Positions 20,719 to 32,130 of a DNA stretch of 64,000 nucleotides are shown piece after piece; the first letter of the stretch is position 1, and the number at the start of each line of letters is the position of its first letter. A model generated the notes under the pieces. The model saw only the letters and a program-made list of their open reading frames with translations, was not told the DNA's origin and did not search any database. Position numbers and translations under genes: made by a program. This DNA is from Mycothermus thermophilus (Eukaryota > Ascomycota > Sordariomycetes > Sordariales > Chaetomiaceae), in NCBI GenBank assembly GCA_011316235.1, contig QQBE01000001.1, positions 2,418,001-2,482,000 of the forward strand. Reading direction: 5' to 3'.

Positions 20719-23407
20719 TCATGAGATACACTGGAAGTACCACGGATTCCACTCATGGCACCTATACGGCTCCTCACACTGCGTCGGCCCGGTATATCCA
20801 ATCCCTCCGCACTGAGCCCACTGCTTCGCAACTGCTGTGGGCGTCGGCGCTGAGCTTTTCGTCGTGCTGGTTGAGCTAGTAACACTCTCGGTCGTGCTCG
20901 AAACCTCCGCCGCCGTCGTGGTCGTGGTTGTCGTCGCCGTCGTCGTCACCGCAGAGCTGCTCACGCCCACCGTCGACGTCACCAACGTAGTCGGCAACAC
21001 ACTCGCACTACTCGTCGTCGTCGTCGTCGTCGTCGGCCCACCCGTCCCAGGCAACTCAATCGTCGCATAAAACACTCCGCGCCCGTTCGTCCCAACATAC
21101 ACCACCCCTTCCAAATTCCCGCTGCCCACCACCCGATTCGCCCCCATCGCTCCGAATCCCTGCCTCTCGCCCTGGATATCCACCCACGTCTGGCCTCCGT
21201 CCGCAGAGGCATACAACTTGGCCCCGGACGGACCCACGCCAAAGGCGTACACGTTCCAACTATCTCCTTTGCCCTTGCCAAGCGAAACCTGCTCCGTCAA
21301 CGTCAACACTCCCTGCCCGACGGGAGTAAAAGTCTCGCCGAAATCGACGGAGCGGAACAAGCCCTTGTCGGTGCTCACCCAGACCTCGCCTGCGACGACG
21401 GGGTGCGGAGCGATGTCTCTGACCGATTTGGCGCCAGCAGCGGTGAAGGCGGGGATGGAGATCGAGGAGAAAGTTGCCGCGGCGTCGGCGCTGCGATAGA
21501 ATTTAGCCCCCGAGGAGGACGACGACGCGGCGTAAAAGACGGAGTTGTTCCGCCGGTCAGCGGCGATCACGGCCCCCGAGGGGAGCGACGCGACGGGGGA
21601 GAAGGGGCCTTGGTTTTCCGACCGCAAAACGCCTCCGTTGGAGGACGACCAGAGAATGGTGTCGCCGTCTGCCGAGTACGCGACGGCTCCGCCCGACGTG
21701 GCGGTGTCGGCGCCGGGGTGCCGGGTCCAGCGCTTCCCGCCGTCGGTGGAGATGGCGACCTGCTGGTCGCCCGTCCCGGAGCCGACGCGGACGACCTGCG
21801 AGGGGTCGTTGCCTGCGTAGTCGACATCGGTGGAGGTGGCCCATTGCGGGTTCATCCAGGGCTTGGAGGGGGCGGTGTCGAGGTCATTGGCCGTGGGGTA
21901 GGTGAAGCCGCAGTTGTCGCCTACAGCAGCTAGGAGCTCAGAGCCGCCGGGCGCGGAGGCGAGGCCCAGCACGGCCATCTCCTCGATGCCGACCGCGAGG
22001 GAGGAAATGGTGATGTTGTGGATCGTGTCCCAGTTGGTGAGGTCGTGCCCGCCGAAGAGGGTGAGGCCCGTGCCGTAGAGGAAGTGATCGCTGTTGTGGG
22101 GGTCGATTTCGAGGGCTTCGATCATCCAGCCGAGCTTTTTGCTGTCTTGGGAGAGGAAGCCGGCTTCGATCCAGGGGGCGTTGTTGGCCTGTTGAAGAGG
22201 GGTCAGTTTTGGTTGACAACACGACATCCCGTGGGACAACTCACGTTGATGCTGTAGTAGAGGTTCATGTCGGGATAACCCGCCCACTCCCAGAGACGCG
22301 ACCAGGTCTCACCCGAGTCTGTTGAGCGGAAGAGTTGGGTGTCCGGCCACCACGAGTTGAGAGCAGCCACCACGAGCGTTCCCGGATTCTGCAGGTCGAG
22401 AGCCAGGCCGCCGAAGCCAAAGTACAGATCGCCGCCTGACACGGGAGTGATGTCCTTCCAGGTTTCGGTCGCAAGGTCGTAGCGGTAGACGGCGCCGTTA
22501 GTGCCATCGTAAGGCCCAGCACCATCGCTGTAGGTGATGTAGAGGGCCTTCTCATCCGGCTGCAGCTTGCACTTGTGGGGGAGGTACTTCCCTGGCTGGC
22601 CGGCAAGGGGCGCCCAGGTGGCTCCGGCGTCATTGGACACGTAGATGGAGGCGGTGATGGTATCAGCCGTGCCCACAAAGATGCGCGAAGTGGTGCCGTT
22701 GATGACGGGCGACGTCGAGTCGAAGGTGACAAACGCAAGGCCGATGATATCGCCATTGTAGCCACCAACATCGCTGGGGTCGGGGATGTAGGTGCCAGCG
22801 TTGGTGAAAGACGTCACCTTGGACCAGGTCGCGCCACCGTCCGTGCTCCGCCACAGACCGTTTCCGCTGCGAGCACCAAAGTAGAGAATGTTGGAGTTGG
22901 CCGGGTCCACAGCCAGCCTCTCGCCCATGCCACGGCCGGGCATGTTGCCGCCGACCTTGAAGGGGAGGTCGACGGATGTCCAGGTCTCGCCGCGGTCGGA
23001 GCTGCGGATGATGGCGCCCGGGTTAGGGTCCCAGCTGTTGGTGTACATTCCGACGGCGGCATAGACCTTGTCAGGATCCTGCGGGTCGAGGGCGACGGCG
23101 TCGATACCCCAGTGTCCCCTGTGTTTGTGTGTCAGATGGACGCAAACTATGTGATGCATACCTGGGAGATGGCTTACCATCTCTCGTTCGTAGAGAGGCT
23201 ATCCGTGACGGGCGTCCACGAATCATCCTCGTTCAACCGGTACAGACCGCCGATATCTGTGCGAGCATATGCGACGCCCTTCGCCTTTGGATGGAAGATG
23301 ATGCCGGGGACGAAGCCGCCGCCACCGTCCGTCTTGACATTCTTCCAGGTGGCTGCCGTGGCGCCCGCCACAGCAGCGAGAAGCTGCAAGGCTGAGAAGC
23401 CCTTCAT
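20719..23407 (-). CDS. Secreted GH74 xyloglucanase with CBM1
   Basis: GH74 enzymes cleave the beta-1,4-glucan backbone of xyloglucan outside the cell. Exons are 23178-23407, 22245-23118 and 20719-22188, with introns of 59 and 56 bases, giving 857 residues. The product has a signal peptide (residues 1 to about 19, ending ATAA). Two seven-bladed propeller halves follow, marked by repeated SxDxGxTW motifs. The conserved YARTDIGGLYR holds Asp51, the likely first catalytic Asp. The second is expected near TSTDVDYAG (about residue 487). A Ser/Thr-rich linker from about residue 750 leads to a C-terminal fungal CBM1 of about 34 residues with four Cys and the aromatic binding face (WAQCGGIGYTGPTQC). 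The gene looks intact. Confidence 0.95.
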
Positions 23408-24768
23408 GGTGCCGGTGCAGAAAAAGGTGAGGTTAGCACGAAGAGGGTCCTCAGGACGGAGAGTCCCTGGGAGAGGCGACGTTAATATAGATGCCGCGGG
23501 AGCGATGCGGGCGCGACGGTAGATATATTACGCAGCGTTAACAACGGGCGAGGCCCCTGGCCCAGGGCCATGGTTCGAACTGGGGAATTGGAAAGTTCCG
23601 AGGCCGATCACGAGTGGAAAATCCACGAATTACGGTGTCGGAGCTGCACGTGGGGAGCATTGCGTTCAGGTGTTTGGGTAGCCGCGAATCCGGAGATGCA
23701 ACGCCGTTTGGGAAGGGTGGAAGATGAGCCTCCGCGGGTCATGTTGCCGAGACATGACGGCATTGGGGCGGTTGGAGGTGATCGGCTTCTTTCACCAAGT
23801 TGGACATTTTGACACAAAAAGGTGAAAGTAAAAAGACTTGATGGCTTGTGGAAATTTATCAGTCACTTTGCCCACATTCTTACCAGTGAGGCAAAACAAG
23901 ATGTCAGATGAGATGTTGTTATTTTGTGGGGTTGTTGTTGTGAACTCGGGGAACTTGTGGAGCCTCTGCTCGGCAGAGTTACCCGAGGCCCCAAGGGCTG
24001 TCCAGGTCTCCGGCAACGTTCCCGTTGAACCGGTTGGATCGGGAGACAACAAGCATTCTTAAGACTTCTTGAGCAACACTTGATGAGCCCAATTGGTTGA
24101 GACTCATCGTGCAGATAACCAATTCTCCTCACCATCAACTCCACAACTTCCAATCTTGATGGAGACGTCATGTCTCCATCGACCCCATGTACATACATGC
24201 TTCTCCAACCGGAAACTACTCCGAGCGCCACAAGGAGACACCGCCTCCGCGCCCTGGGGCAGGTTTCTATGTCCGGGATTCTGGAGTCGGAGAAAAAACT
24301 GAGCCAAGACATTCCAGGTTGAGCAAGTTACTATTTACAGACCCAAGAAGCACACGTACTCTAGCCCCCCGACCTCGGTGGTTGTTTAAGTCTTGTTGAA
24401 CCTTGGCATGTTGCTCGCCAACAAGATCCACAAGAGAGACGTGACAACATTGGATTTCGTGATTACAAACAATACGAACACGAAGCGACTCGGTTTCGAT
24501 CGATGCTATGTTCCGAAGATAGAGTGTTGTGAGAGGAGATTTCGAACTCATATAGAGAGCGCTTGAGGGTATTCTCAATGATTCATTGTGCCCCGCTTAG
24601 CAACGACTGTTCTCGAACTATTGGCCGTAATGTACATACAACGACACACAATTTGGTCCCCTTAAACAGAACGCAACCAGACAAGACCCATGTAAAACTC
24701 GAGTAAAACAAAGAATTTCCCAGAGAAACACGAAGTTCCCAATACTTTCATGCTCCAAAGGTGTACGG
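23408..24768. other. Intergenic stretch upstream of GH74
   Basis: About 1.4 kb between the GH74 start and the LINE 3' end. It should contain the GH74 promoter. I find no convincing gene or clear XlnR-type GGCTAA site by eye. A short purine-rich spacer precedes the LINE tail. Confidence 0.5.
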
Positions 24769-27165
24769 GTTATTATTATTATTATTCTCCTACGCCGCTG
24801 TACCCTTGGTCAGGGCTCGCCGGTCCCTCTCAAGCTATTATACAGGAAAAACCCTGCTCGTGAGCCGGGTGAAAAAACCTGTAACTACCCTTAAGAATTA
24901 TAAAATAAGAGTCCAAAATACTACAAAAGAAAAGGGAAAAGAGTGGCTAGGCTAGTACTAGCCTGGGGGCCCTCCTAGCCCCTTGGCCAGGGCTAGCCCG
25001 GGTCTTCCCCGGAGCCTAGGTCTAGCCTTGCAGCTAGCCTATACTCCGGAAGCCTTCCCGACTGTAGAAGCCAGTTCACCACCCCCCTTACAAGCCTTCG
25101 AGCTCTAGTACCCCTGCCACGTAGTACGTAGTAGAGGTCTAGGCGGGTCCGAATTACCCGGGGGTCCTAGGGTCTAGGCCTTGGGGGGTGTTTGCACCAA
25201 ACTACCAAGTGCTCTACAGTTTCCTCGCCCTGCCCGTAGGCGTAGTAGGGGGTGTTGACCCCGGGGACTTTAGCCCTAAAAAGGAAGCCCCTAAGGCCTA
25301 TAACCCCCGCCCTAGCCTAGGTAAGTAGGGAGCTTTAAGCCTTAGTTAGGCCCTGGTGGCGGGCCAGGGCCTTATCCGTAAATAAAAGGTCGGAGGGGTC
25401 CTAATCTACCAGCCTCCTGGCTCGCCTGCCCTATACCTAAATCCTTTACTTCTACCTTTCCTCCTAGGCCTCCTAAATCACCTTTTCCGTTAGCTTCCTT
25501 CTAGCCTACTACTTAACTACTAGGGCCCTTCTCTCGACCTCTATAGGCCCCTATAGCCCCTAGGCCTCCCAGGGGCCCCTCCTCTTCCTAGGCTTTCTAA
25601 ATCTCCTGTAGAGCCTAAGATAGGCGTTAATTATAATTTCCGTAGGCCTCCGGCCCCCTAGAAGGACTGGTTATTAAATCTGCCTCTCGAAGTCAGTAAG
25701 TCGTTTATTAAGGTAGAGGTCTAGGGGGGGGACCTAGGCCTTAGTTTCTAGAGTATAGGTAGGTATAGCCCTGTAAACCCCTGTAACCACCCGTAAACCG
25801 CGGTTTTAGGCTTTGCCTAGGCCCTGAGCCACGCCCTAAGGCTTCCCCCCAGGGGGGGTAGGCGTATAGAAACTAGAGTCGCTATAGGCTAGGGCGCTGC
25901 ATATACACTTAGTATACACCTCCCGGGCCTGGATTAGGCCTGGGCCCTAGGTTTTTACTGCAATTCTTATAAGGGCGAACTCCTAGGTCCGTAGTTTCCC
26001 CTTAACAGCCTGCCTGTAGGCTTTCTAGGAGAGCCTCTAGTCTAGCTAGACCCCTAGGAATCTAGCTAACTGGGTGGGCTATATAGGGCTGGTCCCTCCC
26101 CCCTAGGGGAGGGCTAGGTTAACCGGTATATCCTACTGTTTTCGGCCCCTGTTGAAGTAGATTAGCTCGCTCTTTTCCGCTGCGAAGGCCATTCCCCGGG
26201 TTTTTGCCTACCGTAGGCAGGTGTCCCAGGCCCTCTCCAGCTACCGGGCGTTGGCTTCAGGGGTCCTCCCGAAGGCTAGAAGGTTAGTATTATCTGTAAA
26301 ACCTACTATGCCCAGGTGTAGGTGCTCCTCTTTTAGCGCCCTATATAGGGTGCTAATATAGAGGAGGAACAGTACTGGGGATAGCGGGGAGCCCTGGGGG
26401 ACTCCGGCCCTTATTGGGAGGGGCTTTGTGGCCCTGCCGTCGAACCAGAGGATAGCCGAACGGTCGGCTAGCCAGGCCCTTACCTAGAGGACTAGCTACC
26501 GTAGGTAGCCTAGCTCTCTAAGGGTGGCTAGTAGCCTAGTATAGTTTACTGTATTAAAGGCCCCTGAAATGTCTAGCTGGAGGAGGGAGGCGGTTGCCTT
26601 CTGCCTCCAGGCCTCCTAAACCTAGGCTACTACTAGCTGTATTACCAGTTCTATAGATCTATGGGCCCTATTGCCTATCTGCTCCTCGGGTAGTAGGTTA
26701 TTTGCTTCGGCTGCTTCGGTAACCCTCTTCGCCACTATAGCCTCTATAACTTTCCTGATGGTAGGTAGCAAGGCTATAGGTCTGTAGCCTGCAGGGGTCC
26801 GGTACGTGGCCGGGGGCTTTCCGGGCTTCTAGAGCACTATAGTTTTAGCGGTTTTGAACCTTGGGGGGAACTATCCTAGCCGGAGGCATCCTGTGGCTAG
26901 GACTGCTAGAACGCGGGCTAGTGGCCGGCCATAGGCTTTCAGAAGGCCTGTGGGCAGAAGGTCCTCCCCTGGGGCCTTCCAGGGAGCGGTCCCCTGTAGG
27001 GCCTTGAGGATATTCTTGGGGGTGACCTGTTGCCTGATCTCGAAGCTGCTAGGCCACTCGTGGGTGAGGGCAGGGTCCTGAATATCTGAGAGGTCGGCTG
27101 GTGGGTTGGGGAAGAATCGGCTGGCTAGGGCTTGGGCTTTGGCCTCGAAGGTCGTCAGATCGGGG
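24769..27165 (-). mobile_element. 5'-truncated LINE (Tad-like) remnant with RIP-type mutations
   Basis: The minus strand encodes the reverse transcriptase part of a non-LTR retrotransposon, broken by many stops. Visible motifs include a segment around EWPSSFEIRQQVTPKNIL near 27000, GAFNTVNYTRLLATLRELGY, the AGVPQGSPLSPVLFLLY motif at 26361-26410 and the active-site turn at 26289-26300. There the usual FxDD reads FTDN. Several stops are TAG where CAG (Gln) is expected, and TA dinucleotides such as CTAG are very abundant while CA and TG are scarce. This is the pattern left by RIP (C to T in CA context). The element starts abruptly inside its ORF near 27165 and ends in an AAT repeat at 24769-24786, typical of 5'-truncated LINE insertions. 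The family name Tad-like is a guess. Confidence 0.85.
24840..24882 (-). repeat. Hairpin motif in the LINE 3' end, shared with 36.5 kb
   Basis: The plus-strand block reads ACAGGAAAAACC at one side and CCGGGTGAAAAAACCTGT at the other, around a CTCGTGAGC core. A similar block lies at 36482-36522. ACCC..GCTC and GAGC..GGGT can pair as a hairpin. It sits about 60-110 bases from the element end, where LINE reverse transcriptases often recognise an RNA stem. Confidence 0.55.
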
Positions 27166-28022
27166 CCCCCGTGGTGTGCGGGTTAGGGTTCCTCCGCCTT
27201 CTCGCGTTGATCCAAACTTGGAAACAAATCCCTGTCGCCAAGGACGGCTCGGCCCGCACCTTAGCGCCTTGGCAAGGTGGCACGTTCCTGGTCCGATCCT
27301 CTCCTGTGTCGCATGGACATTGGTATTCAACCAGAAGCTTACTCTAGCTCGACAACCCGGAGGATAATATGTCCGTGTTGACAAAGGGTTGATACGCAAT
27401 CAACATCATTTTGAGATTCTAAAAACACAACCTTCGCCCCAGCAAAACTCATGAGGTTCTTAAGACGACACAACCTCCCCGCCATTTCTGGGGAAGTACA
27501 CCGAGCCTCATCTCATACCATTACCTGGCATATCTCTATGTCCATCCTTAGAACCGGAGTCCAAAGCCCTTTGAGTCGTGCCAAACCTAGCTCGAGATTA
27601 AGTGTCGAGTCCTAAGTCATAGGTCACTGCACCAAAACCAGGAGAGGCTCACCGAGCCAGTGAATTAACTCTGTTTGCTTGCTTATGTCCCTGACATCAA
27701 AGCGCCAGTATGAATCAAGTCTTTGTTACCCCCAGGGGCATGCTAAGCGCCCCAGCTACAATGCCCATTGAATATCTCCTCATAGCTACCTCAGGACGTA
27801 CCTTGGTGCTTGTGTATAACTACCATCGTCTTCTCGGCCCGGGCTCTCACCTCCCAAGTCCGTCGTCACCAACACCAAGATCTCTTGCTCCTCTCCAACA
27901 GCTGGAACTCGAAATCTAACCTACCCGTGGTATTGCATACCATACCCAGAAAGCTCACATCATCCACTACTTAACCATCTCCCCACAACTACGCAAAAGC
28001 TACCTCCACAACGCCAGAAACA
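27166..28022. other. Stretch between the LINE and the small Cys-rich gene
   Basis: No gene is supported. Base composition changes back to ordinary near 27170, where the LINE similarity ends. The frames here are short. It probably holds the promoter of the gene at 28023. Confidence 0.45.
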
Positions 28023-28199
28023 ATGTGCACCACAGTCATCAAACTCTGGACCTGCGGCTGCGTCATGGACGAGTCCCAAGTCCCCTGCAGGTTCCCGGGA
28101 ACCAACACCTGCAGCCCGGCGACAACCTACACATATCTGGGCCATAAGTGTCCGAATTGCGCGCTGGAGGATTTGTCGTCTGCGTCGTCGTCTGACTAA
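28023..28199 (+). CDS. Small cysteine-rich protein, 58 residues
   Basis: A short frame from ATG at 28023 to TAA at 28197. The protein contains eight Cys and ends in a Ser-rich tail. Motifs are MCTTVIKLWTCGC, a PC..TC pair and HKCPNC. The spacing of CxC and CxxC pairs resembles a small metal-binding protein. Short proteins with this MC..CGC..CxxC layout are found widely as hypothetical proteins in Pezizomycotina, to my knowledge without assigned function. There is no signal peptide. The frame is intact although it lies next to a mutated transposon. The single-exon structure is my reading; a further 5' exon is not excluded. Confidence 0.7.
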   Translation: MCTTVIKLWTCGCVMDESQVPCRFPGTNTCSPATTYTYLGHKCPNCALEDLSSASSSD

Positions 28200-29331
28200 A
28201 GAAAGAAGGGAGGATTTGGGAACTTGAGGGAACCTCACGGAGGTGGCTAGTTGCCAGTGCAGGCGGTTAGTTACCTAGGGGCTTAGGTTCAGGATGCGAA
28301 AAAGGAGAGGCAAGTTGCGTAGAGTATATTTCTTTCGAGATGAACGGAGGGTCTTAGAGAAAGGCAGGTTATATGCGTAGAGTTTATTACATCGGGATGT
28401 AAACAAATGATTTTGAAGGATAGAGCTGGACGGAGTTAGACTCGGGATTGCTTCGCGACAAGAACCTAGACCGGTGATTTCATCTCAACAGTTCTAAGCT
28501 CTCACGCTGTTGTAACCTGATGTGCTGTATGTACCAGATGCCAAACCGTCCAAGACGTGTACATAGGTCACTAGACATCCCAAGGAACACTCTGGAAGAG
28601 GATCCAGAAGGAACCTAGGATAGTGTTGAATCAGATCGGAGAGTGTCTGTCCATTCTATCCCCAATCTTATCATCTAATAAACAACCCCCCTACCTAATA
28701 TCTCGCCCTCCCCCCTACCAATGGAACCCACCCCCAAAAAAACCATGCAACCCAGAATGCGTATGTATCCAGAAGCCATGTCACGATGCAATGCAAAAAG
28801 AACAAAAAGATGCAAAACCCCCCTGGTGTGCAAGCTTAATCCAAAAGCGTTCGTAATCCCAACCCATCCCCATGGCCAGTCTAAACCACTCCCCAACCCA
28901 ATGCAGTAAAATAAGGAACTACTAGGGCCCTTCTCTCGANAACAGCCAACCCAAACCACGTAAATCATCGTATAGCCAGCCCAACCCAACCCAACCTTTC
29001 CAACCACAAGGAATTAGACACTACGCAGTAGATCATTCTGGTAGTAATGACCGGTACCGTACGTACGCATCCACAGCCCACCAAAAAAACGAAGAGAAGA
29101 AAGACGAGGTGGTGGAGGAAAGAAGGGATATCACACCCCACAAAAACATCTTCCCACCAAGCCATACCCCCCCAACCTCGCCCTCGCTCTCCCCCGGCTC
29201 CTCCCAAGCCCAGTACCTGGTATCCCCTTGTTTCCAGGCCCATCTCCCCCAAACAACCTCCCACGACATCGCTGCTTCTGCCGCCGCCGCCAACCCCCCT
29301 CATCATCATCATCATCATCATCGCCGGGCCC
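28200..29331. other. Intergenic stretch with an unresolved base
   Basis: About 1.1 kb without a supported gene. It contains one N at 28940, directly after a 23-base copy of LINE sequence, listed separately. The right part consists of short low-complexity runs rich in CCA and CAT that lead into the 3' end of the next gene. Confidence 0.5.
28917..28940. repeat. 23-base LINE fragment abutting an N
   Basis: Bases 28917-28939 are identical to LINE bases 25515-25537, and base 28940 is N. The similarity does not continue beyond the N. An abrupt exact match ending at an unknown base is best explained as a gap-closing or mis-joining artefact of the assembly. Confidence 0.7.
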
Positions 29332-32130
29332 CTATCTCGACGATAATGCCGAGTTCCTCTTCCCCTCCTCCTTCGACGACCCCAACCGCTTCGAAACCCA
29401 CCTCGCCACCTTGGCTCTCACCCCCGTCTTCGTCTTTGTCTTCCCATCACCACCACCACCACCACCACCACCAATATCATCAAAAACAAAAACAACATTC
29501 TTCCCCCCTCCATCCAACGACGACGACGCACCGCACTCGCTCTCCGTCCAAAGATCCGGGGTGCGCGCGCCCGAGGAGGCACGGTCCCGATCACAGTCTC
29601 GCAAGAGGTCGCGATCGCGGCGGAGGAGCATGAACGACCTTCTTGGTTTGTCCTTCTTGTCCTTCTTGTCCTTTTCTTTGTCTTCTTTCTCCAACGGCTT
29701 AGGCGTCAGAGGAGGAGGAGAAGGAGCGGGGGATGCGGCTGGTTTTGCAGAAGCTAGGGGGATGGGGTCGGCGATGGATACGGTGAGCGTCATTGGTTTG
29801 TCCTTCTCCTCCTCCTCCTCCTTTTCCAGCTCCCCCTTGTTCTTCTTCTCCTCCTTGCCGGGTGGTGATGCCGGGGTAGATGGCGCGGGGTTAAGGGACG
29901 GAAAGGATACAGCGGGTACAAACCCCCCCGAAACAGGCCGCGGTTTGCGTTCCGTTTCTGCCTTTTCCTTTTCATCCTTCGCCGTCCTGTTCCCACTGCT
30001 GCTGTTGGTGGCAGTGGCAGTGGTGGAAGTAGTCGTCGGGGGAAACGTAGGTGTTTTCAAAATCCCCTTCAACTCCTTCCTCCCGTTCTTTTCCCTATCC
30101 ATTTCCGCCTTCCAATTCGCCAAGTCCCCTTTCCCCGCCACCGCGGTCCTGCGGGAATTTTGCTCTCCATCATACGAGATGGAAATGCCCCTCTTCCTTG
30201 TCACAGTCGTCGGAGCAGCAGGACTCGGCGGCGGATGCTCATCCTTGCCCGAAGTTGAACCGCCACATTCATCCAGATCTGGAAACTTATTCTCCCCGCC
30301 ACTGCCGACCCCAGCAGCGGCGGCGGCAGCCTGCTTCAGCATCCGCTGCATAAACGCCGCACCAGAGCTGGTTGCGCGTCTCTGCTGCGTTGTGCCGGCG
30401 GTGGATGTGAACGAGGTTGGTGTCGGGGCGCGAGAGCCGGCGGGGGATGGCGAGGGGCCGCGCGATGTCGGTCCTGTGGTTGGGGAGGAGGGCTCCCAGA
30501 AATGGTGGTGATGATGGTGATGGTGGTGAGAAAAGAAAGGGATTGGCATGGACGATCGTTTCGGCAGGGGGGAGGTGGTTCCGTTGGGAGTGGGTGGCTG
30601 ATCCAGAGAGAGAGGTTCGGGAGTGGAGTGCCGTGTAGTCCAGGTGTTGCGGCGAGCCTGGCGGGAGCGGGTGGACGAGGAAAGCTGGTTGAAGTTTGCT
30701 GAAGTCGCGGTGGAAGTTGTGGCGTTACAGTCTGGAGCGGAAGTGGTTGAGCAGGCAGACGGGGGTGGGATGCACGCGCTGGCAACTTCGTGATGCCAGC
30801 TCGAGCGGAGGCAGACCCAGATGGCTGAGACGGCGATCAGCATCTTGGTGGTGTCGTCGACTGGATAGGTGGTGCGCGGTGATGCTGCCGCGTCTGGGTC
30901 GGAGGGGGCTGTTGGGATGCAGACAGCTGAGTCGTTCTCGCATTCAGCATGGCATCCCGAAGTCGGTACCGACACCGAGGAAGGAGAAGACGGAACTGAT
31001 CGGGGGATGACGGGAGCGCCGCCGCTCAGCGACTGAGAGCGCCCTGTCCGTGTGATGGGCGGACGTTTGGCATGTGAAGCCGAAACGGACGTGTACGTGT
31101 CCTGGATGTCGAGAGTCGACGGCGTGAGAGTCGCCATGACCGGGTGGCGGCGTGTCAAGGGGTTAATGATGCTAAAGGTATACCGCGGAGGAGAATTTGC
31201 CTGCGCAGTCGAGTCACCGGCGGTAGTCCCCGACCCATGCCTACGGGCCCATCTCGCCGTGATGGTCTTGCCTTCAGCATTGGTATGCACAAAATCAAAC
31301 GACCCGTTGGGCAGCGGGCGCGCCACCCACACAGACCCGTCATCGAGCACAATCTCAGCCTCTTCCGAGTGCTTCAGCGGGCTGTAGACAGCCAGCAGGT
31401 TCCTTCCCTCAAAGGCCTCGTCGTCGCTCTCCTTGTCTGAGTCCCCATCATCCCTCCTGACCAACACCACATCGTCATAGCCCAGGTGACGCTTGACCCC
31501 CAAGATGGCGGGGAACAGCTTCGCCAGCCGTGGCGCCGCGACGGGACCGGCGATCCTTGCCGCCGGAAACACTTCCAGAATGGGCTGCAGCCTGCCCTCG
31601 GCCGAAATGACCTGCAGCTGCAGCAGGAGACGAGGCCGGAGGACCTTTTGCACCACCTTAGCCTTGCCGATAATCCTCGGCGCCGGATAGCCGAGGTAGT
31701 AGGTGGTGGACGACTTGCGGACGGATCTGCGACCACCCTTGCGGTGGCGGGACGACACAGCGCCTGGACGAGAGCCCGAGGCGCCGTCGACGGACAGTGC
31801 AGCATCACTAAGGTACTCAGATTCGGAGACGGGCGCGGATTCGTCATGGGCCGAGGGGGTTGGAGGAGGCGGGTTGTCGTCGTCGTCCTCGTCGACGACG
31901 TGGGGCTCGCGGAATCTCACGACAGGCGACGAGTCTCGCGGGATGCAATCGGAGGCGGGCCGCTGCCGCAGCATGGGAGCCGAGGAGTCATTGGGGAGGG
32001 TACGGTTGCCAGCTGCACGCTGCTTAGGAGGCGGAAAGGCGGACCTCAGCAGAGGCGACGGGAGAGCGGCAGGTGGAGGGCGGGATGAGTACTCGTGGCC
32101 ATGGAGACTGGCTCCCGAGTGTAAGAACAT
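29332..32130 (-). CDS. Large conserved-looking protein of unknown function
   Basis: An uninterrupted frame of 932 codons without visible introns. The first third is rich in Pro, Ser and Asp, then from about residue 140 to 300 there is a globular-looking segment (around YLGYPAPRIIGKAKVVQKVL and LGYDDVVLVRRDDG) that is probably the conserved core. A short hydrophobic segment near residue 430 (TKMLIAVSAIWVCL) could be a single membrane anchor. The rest is low complexity: a run of nine His near 30520, long Ser/Thr/Pro stretches, a Lys/Glu-rich segment and a His/Gly-rich end. I do not recognise the family. A frame this long, with ordered residues in the middle, is very unlikely to be chance. The start at 32130 is the first ATG. 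Confidence 0.75.
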   Translation of the reverse strand: MFLHSGASLHGHEYSSRPPPAALPSPLLRSAFPPPKQRAAGNRTLPNDSSAPMLRQRPASDCIPRDSSPVVRFREPHVVDEDDDDNPPPPTPSAHDESAPVSESEYLSDAALSVDGASGSRPGAVSSRHRKGGRRSVRKSSTTYYLGYPAPRIIGKAKVVQKVLRPRLLLQLQVISAEGRLQPILEVFPAARIAGPVAAPRLAKLFPAILGVKRHLGYDDVVLVRRDDGDSDKESDDEAFEGRNLLAVYSPLKHSEEAEIVLDDGSVWVARPLPNGSFDFVHTNAEGKTITARWARRHGSGTTAGDSTAQANSPPRYTFSIINPLTRRHPVMATLTPSTLDIQDTYTSVSASHAKRPPITRTGRSQSLSGGAPVIPRSVPSSPSSVSVPTSGCHAECENDSAVCIPTAPSDPDAAASPRTTYPVDDTTKMLIAVSAIWVCLRSSWHHEVASACIPPPSACSTTSAPDCNATTSTATSANFNQLSSSTRSRQARRNTWTTRHSTPEPLSLDQPPTPNGTTSPLPKRSSMPIPFFSHHHHHHHHHFWEPSSPTTGPTSRGPSPSPAGSRAPTPTSFTSTAGTTQQRRATSSGAAFMQRMLKQAAAAAAGVGSGGENKFPDLDECGGSTSGKDEHPPPSPAAPTTVTRKRGISISYDGEQNSRRTAVAGKGDLANWKAEMDREKNGRKELKGILKTPTFPPTTTSTTATATNSSSGNRTAKDEKEKAETERKPRPVSGGFVPAVSFPSLNPAPSTPASPPGKEEKKNKGELEKEEEEEKDKPMTLTVSIADPIPLASAKPAASPAPSPPPLTPKPLEKEDKEKDKKDKKDKPRRSFMLLRRDRDLLRDCDRDRASSGARTPDLWTESECGASSSLDGGGKNVVFVFDDIGGGGGGGGDGKTKTKTGVRAKVARWVSKRLGSSKEEGKRNSALSSR

